Positions 14,694 to 23,900 of a stretch of DNA of 24,697 nt are shown piece after piece. Each line of letters begins with the position of its first letter. Positions within the stretch are counted from its first letter, which is position 1. The stretch covers positions 1-24,697 of the IMG/VR virus record IMGVR_UViG_3300047409_000038; one strand, 5' to 3'. The stretch comes from a virus. Position numbers and translations under genes: made by a program. Below the pieces are notes generated by a model that did not search any database, was not told the DNA's origin, and saw nothing but the letters and a program-made list of their open reading frames with translations.

Positions 14694-16278
14694 AGTCGTA
14701 TACGAATGGCGCGGCGACGAACTCGTTCAGACCGAAGCTGAGAGCTACGAGTACGACGGCCCGGTCGATCTCGCCAAGGGCGGCGGCAGCGCGCCGCAAA
14801 ACTACGCCAACCTCGACCGGCTGTACGGCATCCAAGCCGATCAAGCCGAATTCCTCGGGAACACCTTCAAGGGCACGGTCGCTCCTGCGTACAAGAGTTG
14901 GCTGGGCGAGGCGCAGGACTACGGCTCGCAGGCCAATCAGGAACAGGCAGCGCAGCGGGCGGGCAAGTCTGCCAGCGGTGCCATTAGCCAGCAGCAGCAG
15001 GCGCTGGAGGGGAACATGGCCTCGTACGGCCTCAACCCCGGCGATGCGCGCTGGCAGCAGGGCGTGCGCGAGATGGGCATTCAGGGTGCTGCGCAGCAGG
15101 CCGCTGCCGAGACGACGGCGCGCGACAGCATCCGCGACAAGGGTTTCGCCCGGACGCAGGACGCTATCGGCATGGGGATGGGCACGCCGACGCAGGCTTC
15201 GCAGGCTGCGAACTCCGCTGCCAACGCCGCTACTTCCAGCCTGACCGCGCAGAACCAAGCGCAGCAACAGCAGGCCAACTCGGTCGGCAACATCGTGCGC
15301 GCCGGGACGAATATCTGGGGCGCGTACAACGACTACGACAAGGGCAAAGCGGATGGTGGGATGGTAGAGAAGCGCGGCATCCTGCGGCTCAAAGGCGGCG
15401 GATATGTGCAGCGCCTCGCGAAGGGTGGTTTCGCAGGTGGGGGTGGTGGCGGTGGCTTCATGTCCACGCCACAGGTCGCCGCGCCGCCGCCCATGCGTCC
15501 CCCGCCCCCGCCAAGCGGCGCGGAGCAGGCGGGTGCCGCCGCCGCAACCCCAATGGGTATGCAGGCGATGAAGTACGGCGTCGGCAAGGCGGCGGAAGCG
15601 GGTGGGCAGGCGGCTGGGTCGCCGGGGGCACAGGCGTTCGGTCGCGGGCTGCAACTTTCACCCGCTGATGCGCGGGCGGGGCAGGCGGGGTACGAAGCCA
15701 GCGCCAAGGTCGCGGCAGAGAATGCGGTGGACAAGGCGATGGGTACGCCGGGGTATGCCGGTGCGAAAACGGCTGCTGACTCCGAGAGCGCGCTCGCGTC
15801 CGCGCAGGTGGGTGCCGGTCAGGACGCGGCAGCGCTGGAAGCCGCGCAGGCAGGGGCAACGACTGCTGCTGACGCCGAAACCGCCCTCGCTTCCGCGCAG
15901 GCTGCTGAAGCTGCCGCCGCTGCCGACGCTGCTGCGACGGCTGGAACCGTGGGTGGACTGGAAGCGGCGGGTGCTGGCATGGGCGCGGCGGCGGCGCTGG
16001 GCACGGCAGTCCCGGTGGTCGGCGCGGGCCTCGCGCTGTACGGCATCGGCAACGCGGCGGGGTGGTGGGCGGATGGCGGCGAGGTCAATCCCGGCTCGCA
16101 GGGGCAGACCGGCGAGGTCGATGGCCCCGGTGGACCCAAGGATGACGAGGTGATGGCGGCGCTCTCTGACGGCGAGTTCGTCATGCCGGTGGGGGCGGTC
16201 AAGTTCTTCGGCATCGACCGGCTGGAGAAGATGCGCCAGAAGGGTCTGGAGCACGAGAAGCAATTGGGGATCGCATGA
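14677..16278 (+). CDS. Probable internal virion (ejection) protein with Gly motif tail
   Basis: This encodes a 533-residue protein. GGGAGG (14665-14670) is six bases from the ATG at 14677, which sets the start inside the previous gene. Residues 1-215 are Gln/Ala-rich helices (SGAISQQQQALEGNMASYGL), as in T7 gp14-type ejection proteins. Residues about 225-275 carry GG motifs (ADGGMVEKRG, LKGGGYVQRLAKGGFAGGGG). An Ala-rich helical repeat follows (ALASAQ twice). A hydrophobic segment near 445-465 (GTAVPVVGAGLALYGIG) could enter a membrane. The C-terminal motif GEVDGPGGPKDDEVMAALSD then GEFVMP (residues about 479-504) recurs in phage tape measure and internal proteins. With the next two large genes it fits a three-protein ejection set. 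Confidence 0.72.
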   Translation: MRVFTRVVYEWRGDELVQTEAESYEYDGPVDLAKGGGSAPQNYANLDRLYGIQADQAEFLGNTFKGTVAPAYKSWLGEAQDYGSQANQEQAAQRAGKSASGAISQQQQALEGNMASYGLNPGDARWQQGVREMGIQGAAQQAAAETTARDSIRDKGFARTQDAIGMGMGTPTQASQAANSAANAATSSLTAQNQAQQQQANSVGNIVRAGTNIWGAYNDYDKGKADGGMVEKRGILRLKGGGYVQRLAKGGFAGGGGGGGFMSTPQVAAPPPMRPPPPPSGAEQAGAAAATPMGMQAMKYGVGKAAEAGGQAAGSPGAQAFGRGLQLSPADARAGQAGYEASAKVAAENAVDKAMGTPGYAGAKTAADSESALASAQVGAGQDAAALEAAQAGATTAADAETALASAQAAEAAAAADAAATAGTVGGLEAAGAGMGAAAALGTAVPVVGAGLALYGIGNAAGWWADGGEVNPGSQGQTGEVDGPGGPKDDEVMAALSDGEFVMPVGAVKFFGIDRLEKMRQKGLEHEKQLGIA

Positions 16279-16502
16279 ACCTCGCGGGCTTCGCGGAAAG
16301 CATCGGTGGCGAGTTCGTCGCCGGGTGCCTGCTCGCCACGGTCAACGGCAAACGCCAGTACCTGTACCGCGACGGGCAGTTCACGCTGGTAGGGCGTCCG
16401 CTGTATCTCGCGTGGGAAAACGAACCTCGCGAGGCAATTGCCACACCGGAATCTGAAACTCCGCGCAAGCTCCACAGGGGTGGGAGGAATAGACATGGCT
16501 GA
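16275..16502 (+). CDS. Small hypothetical protein between ejection genes
   Basis: This encodes a 75-residue protein starting in an ATGA overlap with the previous stop and preceded by GGGGA. The start MNLAGFAESIGGEFVAGCLL and the middle VNGKRQYLYRDGQFTLVGRP look like a small folded alpha/beta domain. The tail is Arg/His-rich (RKLHRGGRNRHG) and its DNA also carries the GGGAGG ribosome site of the next gene, so the tail sequence may be partly dictated by that signal. No family is recognised. Coupling on both sides suggests it is made together with the ejection proteins. Confidence 0.6.
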   Translation: MNLAGFAESIGGEFVAGCLLATVNGKRQYLYRDGQFTLVGRPLYLAWENEPREAIATPESETPRKLHRGGRNRHG

Positions 16503-17982
16503 CTGGCTCAACATCGCGGGCGGTGCAAGCAAAGGCTACGTCGAGGGTGACCAAGACAACCAGCGTCGGCAGGAATTTCAGGCGTTGCAAAACCAACGCA
16601 AGCGCGTCGAGAAGCAGCAGAAGCTGGACGATGAGCTTACGGCGCAACTCAAGAAGGTGCGCCCTGAAGGTACCTACCAAGACGTGGAGCGCACGGGAGC
16701 GCCTGCGGACGCCACGGAAGCTGCGCCGGATTTCATGGGGCCGGGGTCTGGTGGACCCACGAAGAAAGTTGTTCGTACCGCAGCGGATGTCGCGCGTGAG
16801 CGAGGGGCTATTTACGGTGGCAGCGGGCGGCTGCAAGACATGCAAGCTGCTGCTACACAGCAGACGCTGGCGTACCAAGCCGAGCAACAGGCTGAGCAAC
16901 AGAAACAACGGCAGGTATGGGACACAGTCAGGCGGGCCGATGCTTTGAACAGTGCGGGTAACTCCGCAGCCGCATTACGTTTGATCCAGCAGGGCTACCA
17001 CGATCATGTGCCCGATGGACACGAGATTGTGGTCGAGGAGCGTAACGGCGTTCAACACTCGGGCGTCGCGGGACCGGATGGCCGGTACATCACGCCGCCG
17101 CAACCGGTTACGCAACAATCGGTGCAGGCGATGATCGACCAAGGGTACAAGATGCTTACGCCGGAGACGTACGCCAAGTCGCAGGAGTTGGGTATCCAGA
17201 AGACGACCGCAGGCGCGCATGTCACAACAGCGCAAGCTGCTGCGGATAACGCGGCCACAGCCAAAGCCAAGATGATCTACGAAACGACCGGCGACTACGC
17301 AGCGGCTGAACTTGCCTACAAGAAATCTATGGCGGCGCAAGGTTTCGCGCATGCCAACTACTTCAACGCAGCGTCTAACAAAGAGAAGCAAACGCCAGCG
17401 CAGAAGGCGCAGGATTTGATCGACACCTATATGCCAATCGTCAAGGCGTCGAACCCCGGCATAAGCGATGCACAGGCGCGTTTGCAGGCAGCGCGCATGG
17501 TTGCTCCGCACGACGCGACGATGAAGAAGATGAACGACGTGCAGAGTACGGCGTTCAAAAAGCTCACTGTAATGGAGGATTCAGGTGCGTTTGAGGGTAA
17601 GGGTGGTCGTGAAAAACGTGATGCGTTCATCAGTCAGTATGGACTCGAAGACTTTGTGTCTGTCGATCCGCTGACGCAGAAAATAGTGGCGGCGATGGGT
17701 GCTGGTCCGGGGGGTACTGGTCCGGGGGCAGCACCGGTAGCGCCTACTGCGGCTGGGGTGACTGCTGGACCGCCTACCTCTGATACAGCAGCGGAACAGC
17801 GGCTCAGCGAGGCCGAGGCTGCACTTCGGAAATTCGGCGTTCGTCAGAAACGAGACAACCCCGCAGGATATTCTTCAGCACTCAAACATCTTAGTGATGC
17901 GAAAGCAGAACTCGACGCGCTGAACGCCAAGTACGCCACTACGCAACCGACAGGGGCCGCGTTTACTTCTGCGCGCCCGTAA
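16495..17982 (+). CDS. Probable internal virion (ejection) protein, second of three
   Basis: This encodes a 495-residue protein. The ATG at 16495 follows GGGAGG (16482-16487) by seven bases; an earlier in-frame start at 16438 is rejected. The N-terminus MADWLNIAGGASKGYVEGDQ is followed by a long charged coiled coil (residues about 20-55), Gln-rich helices, a small domain with PDGHEIVVEERNGVQHSGVA (about 166-200), and further Ala/Lys-rich helices. A Gly/Pro/Thr-rich linker (about 402-430) separates a last helix pair. The composition and place between two other large Ala/Gln-rich proteins fit the T7 gp15 position in an ejection set. It overlaps the previous gene by 8 bases. No catalytic motif is seen. 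Confidence 0.66.
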   Translation: MADWLNIAGGASKGYVEGDQDNQRRQEFQALQNQRKRVEKQQKLDDELTAQLKKVRPEGTYQDVERTGAPADATEAAPDFMGPGSGGPTKKVVRTAADVARERGAIYGGSGRLQDMQAAATQQTLAYQAEQQAEQQKQRQVWDTVRRADALNSAGNSAAALRLIQQGYHDHVPDGHEIVVEERNGVQHSGVAGPDGRYITPPQPVTQQSVQAMIDQGYKMLTPETYAKSQELGIQKTTAGAHVTTAQAAADNAATAKAKMIYETTGDYAAAELAYKKSMAAQGFAHANYFNAASNKEKQTPAQKAQDLIDTYMPIVKASNPGISDAQARLQAARMVAPHDATMKKMNDVQSTAFKKLTVMEDSGAFEGKGGREKRDAFISQYGLEDFVSVDPLTQKIVAAMGAGPGGTGPGAAPVAPTAAGVTAGPPTSDTAAEQRLSEAEAALRKFGVRQKRDNPAGYSSALKHLSDAKAELDALNAKYATTQPTGAAFTSARP

Positions 17983-17987
17983 GTACC

Positions 17988-20900
17988 ATGGCTTTCGACA
18001 GTCTCCGTACCAAAATCCCGTGGATGAAGGATTTGTCCGACGACGAGATTTTGCTAAAGACGTCGGCAGCTACGGGCATGGACCCGAAGGAGATTGCCGA
18101 CTATTACGGGTACGACGCGCCCTCGTCGATGATGGGCAAGGAGTTGTCGGCTGGGTGGGAGAATTACAAGGCGGGCATGGGCCACATCGGTTCAGCGATG
18201 GGCATCCCCGGCGCGGCGGAATGGACTGCGAAAAAGAAAGCCAAGGCGGAAGCGCTGCAATCTCTGTCCACGGCCCCGCACTCGTTCGAGGAGATGAAGT
18301 TCGGCGACCCCGAGAAGGGAGCGCTGCCGTATGTCGGGCAACTCTTTGCAAGCTCAGCCCCGTACATGGCCGAAGCGGCGGGCTACACGCTCGCTGACGT
18401 GGCGACGGGTGGCGCGCTGACGCCTGCGATCCTCGCTCGCTACGCCCCCGCTGCTGCACGGCTTGGCGTCACCGTGCCCGAGTTCCTTGGCGGGCAGGGG
18501 GTCAGGGCCGGTGCCACGTTCGCCGAGCGGCGCGCTGCGCTCGCGGCGGCGGAAGAATCAGCCCCCGCCTTGGCCCGCACGGCCATGATCCCGGCAGTGA
18601 CCTACCCGTCCTCGCTGGGCGACGTGCTGGGCAACCAGCAGGAAGAGGCGGGTAAGTACAACCTGCCACGCGCGATGGCCGCAGCGTTGCCGTACTCGGC
18701 GCTTAACATCCTCGGGCTGGAGGGTGCGGTCACCAAGGGCGCACTCCCTCGGCTGGGCATCAAGAGTCTGGAAAAGAACATGGCGGGCCGCGCCGCGTCG
18801 GGTGTGCTCGCCACAGGTGCGTCGGAAGCGGTCAACGAGACTGGGCAGGAAGTGATGAACCAGTGGGGGCGGATGGGTGTGAATCCCAACGCCACGTTCA
18901 CTGATCCCGGTGCGCTTGAGCGGTACAAGGAGTCGGCCATCGGCGGCGCGATCCTCGGTGGCCTTCCCGGCTCACTGCATGCCTTTGGCGGTCATCGTGG
19001 ACCGCTCGACACCAAGCAACCTGCTGACCTGACCAAGCGCCTGCCCGACCAAGATTACGCGGAGCAGTTCGGGTCGCACTTCGCACCCGAGGGGTTGGGT
19101 CTGCGCACGCCGGAGGAACACGCGGCCTACACGCAGAAGCAGGCCGAAGACGACCTCATGGCACGGCTCAATCCGGGCGCTGCGCCTGCCGCGCCTGTGT
19201 ATGGGACCGATGCCGTCGGCGAGATGGAACGTGCGGCTGGGGTCGCTCCCGGTACCTTTGCGCCGGTCCCTGCTGCTGCCAAGGTCAAGCCCAAGGCCGC
19301 AGCCGACGCCGCCACGACTGCTGCCGCCCCTGCCACCGCTGCTGCGACGGTCGACCCGGTGCTCCAGCAGGTCGAAGCCACGCGGGCAGAAATTCTCGAC
19401 GCGCACGCGCGGTTGTTCCCCGAGAAGCACGCAGCGCGAGCGGACAGACCCTACCTGACCCATCAGGAGCTTGTCCGGTGGACAGGCAACCCGAAGACGG
19501 TGGATGAGGCCGTCGCCACGCTCAAGTCGAAAATTGTTGGTGCGCTTACGCAGCCGGGCAAGGGCAAGATGGCCCGGAGAGCCAACGCGGAGGACATGCT
19601 CCGGCTGCACGACGAGCTTCTCGGCCTGCCGGAAGATCAGCGCCTGTCGCTGGATGACTGGGAAGCCAACCTCAAGGCCGAGAGCGCGCTCGCCGCTGCC
19701 AAGGTCGGGGATGCAGGCAAGTTGCCCGGTGCAGTCACGACGGTTGAGCCAAAGACGCTTGAACAGGAAGCTGCGTTGGCGAAACTCCGTGAGCGGGTGG
19801 CGGCAGGCGAAGCACCGTTTATCGACTACGAAACTCAGGGGGATGGTTCCATCACTGTCTACGCCAAGGGGATCGGGTCGGTTGACAGCAAGTGGAAGGT
19901 CAAGCTCGACCTGACACCAGAAGAACAAAGGGCGGCGAAGAAAGCTATCGCGCTGGATAACCTCGCCGAAACAGCGGAAGAGAAAGCTGAAGCGAAGCAA
20001 GCAATGCAGGATGCGGTTGGGGCTGCGGCTGCGCGGCATGCGGGTGTCGCTCCTACTGCAACCGCCGCACCGACGTCCACCGCACCTGTGCCGGGGGTGT
20101 GGCACGTCGTAGAACGCATGGGGAAGTTCTACATAGGCAACGCCAGCAAAGATGGCAGAAGCAGGGAGGAGCAGGGAGACTTCCCCACACGTCAGGCAGC
20201 GCAGGCATGGGCAGATAAACTCAACGCTGACATAACGCCGAAGGGTGCCACCACTACCGAAGTGGAAACCCCGCCTGCGGCACCGGCAACTCCCACCGAG
20301 GAAGAGCGCGTCGCGAAGCGGGAGCAGCTTACTACCGCCATCAGGGGTGGCTTGACCGACAAGGAGTGGGAAGCGCTCCGGCTCACACGCGGCAAGGAGG
20401 AGAACCTCGCGGGGGGCGTGGAGAAGACCGCCGAGGAGTTGGCGAAGGAGCAGGCGGCAGACGAGACGGCAGCGTACCGGACGGAAGACGACGAGGGCGA
20501 TGGCGGGGGAGCGCCCGAGGAACAGCGCGCCGATACGATACGCGGCACCGCTGCCAAGCTGGGTCTTGCGCCATCGACGTTCCAAGGTGTGCTGAAACGG
20601 GCGCAGGAAAAGGTCGCGGCCCTCGCCGCCCAACATGGAATTACCGAGGACGACGCCAACGAACTGCTGGGCTTGCAGTCGAGCTACGACGTTGCGGCGG
20701 TCGACTTCGCATCTACGGGCTACTCGGGAAAGGAGCGGGTTGCCACAGTTGACGACCGCCCGGAGTTGACGGGAGAGGCGTACGACACGACGCATGGCGA
20801 AGCGGAAGCCGCAGCCACCGAAGGCGAGGGTGAAGGTGAAGAAGTCGCCGTCGAAGGCAAGAAGAAAGAGGTGCAGCCCGAGAACAAGTGGGTCGACGCG

Positions 20901-23900
20901 CAGGGCCAGTCCATCTCGCACGCTGACGTGCAGGATGCGGCGGAAGATTACGGTAACCACGAGATGGGGTACGCGGCAGGCGATCCTGCGTGGGGGCAGT
21001 TGTCACCCAAGCTCCAGCTACAGTGGGTCCGTGGTTACCTCGCGGCACACACCATGTACCCGAAGACGAAGCAGGCACCGGAGCGGCGCAAGTTCACCGA
21101 CGTCGTGCGTACGGCCATGGCGGAAGAACAGGAGCAACCCAATGAAGCAGACACCGATACAGCAGGCGCTGACGAAGGGGCAGGCGCAGACCGTCAAGCA
21201 GAAGAAGGCGCAGATGACGCCGGAAGAACTGAAGGCGGCGAACAAGAAGTGGGCGGCGTTTCAGGAACAGATGAGAAAGCAGATACGGGACGAGTACCAC
21301 CTGCCGCAACCGAAGGTGAAAAGCCTGCCGACGCTGAAAAAGCTGGGGGAGGAACCGAAACCGCCCCAGTCGTAAAGCGCAAGCGGAAGGTCGCCGGGGG
21401 CAAGGCGGAAGCCGTATCCACGCCCGAGCCGGAACCGGAGATACCCGAGACGACGGGCGAGCGTGCGCTGCGCAAGTGGAACGAAGCCAAGGCCATCGCG
21501 CCGGAGCTTGGCAACTGGGGCGACCTGTCGCATCAGGCACGGAAAATATTCACCGCTGCGGAGGAGAAGGACCAGAAGCTCGCCGATGCGATGAAGCTGA
21601 AACAGGAGGAAGGGAAGCTCCGCGATCAGCACGGCAACATCGTGACGCCGCGTGATGACACGAAAAAAGAAGAGAAGCCTGCCAAGAAGCCGACGAACAA
21701 CTTCGAGCGGGCGAAGCAGATGGAAGCACTCGCCGACGAGAACGATGCGAAGGGCAGGCCCGTAGTCGCACGGCTGCTGCGCGAACGCGCTGCGGAAATC
21801 CGTACGGAACCCGAACCCGAGGAAGGCGCGCCCAAGGAGCCGCCAGCCGAAGGTGGCAACATGCTGAGTGCCATCCGGGCTGAACCGGGCGTGGACATGG
21901 TACGGATGGCGAAGCTGTTGGGGCCGCAACTCTATGGCAATCTCAACGACATCGGCCCCGTCACCATCAAGGAGTTGTTCCAGAACGCATTCGACGCCAT
22001 CAAGGATGCGATCAAGCTGGGCAACCAAAGAAGTGGCGAGATTTCAGTCAGCCTTGACGAGAACGCACGCACGATCACGTTGACCGACGACGGCGCTGGC
22101 ATGACGCCGGAGATCATCAACAAGGCGTTCCTGACGCTGGCCGGGACGAAGAAGGAAACCGACCGCTCATCGGGTGGCCTCGGCATTGCCAAGATGCTGT
22201 TCCTGTTTGGCAACGAATCGCTGTCGCTGAAGACGGTGCGCAACGGTGTCGAAAGCACGCTGAATACGTCCGGTACCCAGTTGATGGAGTCGTTTTCCGA
22301 TCCGACGAAAGCACCGGACATCCATACAAAGAAAACCACCGACCCATCGGGCACGACGATAACAGTCAAGGTGCCCAAGACTTTCTATAACGAGGCGACC
22401 GACACCACCGACGAGATCAAGTTTCCTCCTCGGTATCGGGCCAGAGAAATACTGGAATCAAGTCCGCTGTTTGAGCCAATCAGTGTCAAGCTTAACGGGG
22501 ATTTGATAGACATTGGCAACAACTTCCCCGCAGATGAGTGGACGGTGCTGGCCGTGCCGAAGTTCGCATGGGGCAAGGTCCGTGTGTTGGTGAAGCCGAT
22601 GGAATATCCGGGCTTTGAGAACGTGACCATGCTGTCGAACGGCATCGTTCAGTTCTATGCCAAGATTGGCAAAGAACCCGGTGATCCGTTTTCTGCTCCA
22701 GCGCCCTACAAGTTCTTTTTCAACATCGAGCCGGATGTAAAAGCCGACGCCCCGAACTACCCGATTGCGCTCAACCGGAAAGGGTTCTCGCGTTCCGCCG
22801 AGAGTGACTTCAAGACGTTGCTGAACTACCTCGCCGCCATGTACGCCAACACGGTGAGCGAGCAAAGTTCGCAGTCGTTTGGGGCGCTATCGCTATTTTC
22901 GGAGGATGGCAAAACTGAAAAAGAAGTCGACCTCAACGTACCCAAGGCGGCAGCGGGCACTACGCTGAACATCAACAAGGGCGACAAGGTCGAGTTGCGC
23001 GATGGACGGATGTACGTCAACAACCGGGCGATGCCGGAGTTGACGAAGGAAGACCTGAAAGCAATGAAGCACGACCCCGGACAATTCCGGGTCAGTCAGG
23101 ACTTGATCGACCCCAACAAGTTGATCGTCCACGACAACGTGCTGCTCAATGACAAGCCCTATCTGGACGAGGCGCGGGCTGCACTCGGGGAAGACGCAGT
23201 CAACGGTTATCTGCTTGGCTTCGCCCGTGCGTTCAAGCGCATACGCGATGCTGCGGTGAAACTAGGCGGTGCGAAGTATGCCGACCTCGGCAGCGTGCCG
23301 GTCGGGGTAAGCATCGACACCAAGTATTACGGCGTCAACACCGTGGTTCCGTTCAAAGCCATGATGTTGAATCCAACTGTGTTCAAGAGCGACAACATCG
23401 ACGACATGCCGATAGCGTTCGCTGGCACCATGGTCCATGAAATAGCGCACCACCCCGAGCGCAATCACAGCGAGACAGGGTTCATCCCCGAGGTGCAGCG
23501 GATGCTTGTTACCTTGTCGCTGTCGGACGATGTGCAACGGGCAGTGATGGACCTGCAACTCATCGCCAAGGATTATGGTCACGTATTCGATTATTTCGTC
23601 AAGGAGTCGAACAGTGGAAATCTCAAGAATCGTGGCATCCGCTTGGAAGGTGGGGAAGAACGCGTCGGGGGCGAAGGCGATGCTGGAGGGACTGCTGGGA
23701 CCAGCGGAAACCGAGGGAATGCGGAAGACAGCACCGGACTACGTCAATCTACTGGAGCGAGCAATCAAAACCGCGCCCAAGGCCAAGGACGCACAGGAGC
23801 ACCTGCGGCTAATGCGGGAAGGACGCTAGGAGCGGGACAGAGTTTCGCGTCGCGCAAACACCTGAGCAAAGTCCACGAGTTTGCACAAAGGCATGGCCTT

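Noticed and set aside
19471-19914. 147-codon +1 frame inside the giant gene, considered as a third nested gene
   Set aside because: It has a TTG start with AGGAG only one base away and an Arg/Ser/Pro-rich product; the giant frame keeps the good codon bias here, unlike at the two accepted nested genes.
18972-20960. 662-codon open frame on the minus strand
   Set aside because: It is antisense to the giant gene, rich in Arg, Leu, Gly and Cys as expected for a shadow of high-GC coding DNA, with no recognisable domain and no supporting minus-strand neighbours.
20794-21141. Upstream extension of nested gene 1
   Set aside because: The added residues are Arg/Ser/Thr-rich shadow sequence; the SD and change of codon bias place the start at 21142.
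21100-21400. Sequencing error or frameshift splitting the giant gene into two genes
   Set aside because: The giant frame stays open for kilobases on both sides, and both GHKL and zincin motifs lie in the same frame as the N-terminal region. A true overlap explains the data without an error, though raw reads should be inspected.
23575-23613. ATG start for nested gene 2
   Set aside because: The ribosome site is only two bases away, while GTG 23614 has AAGGAG at seven bases.
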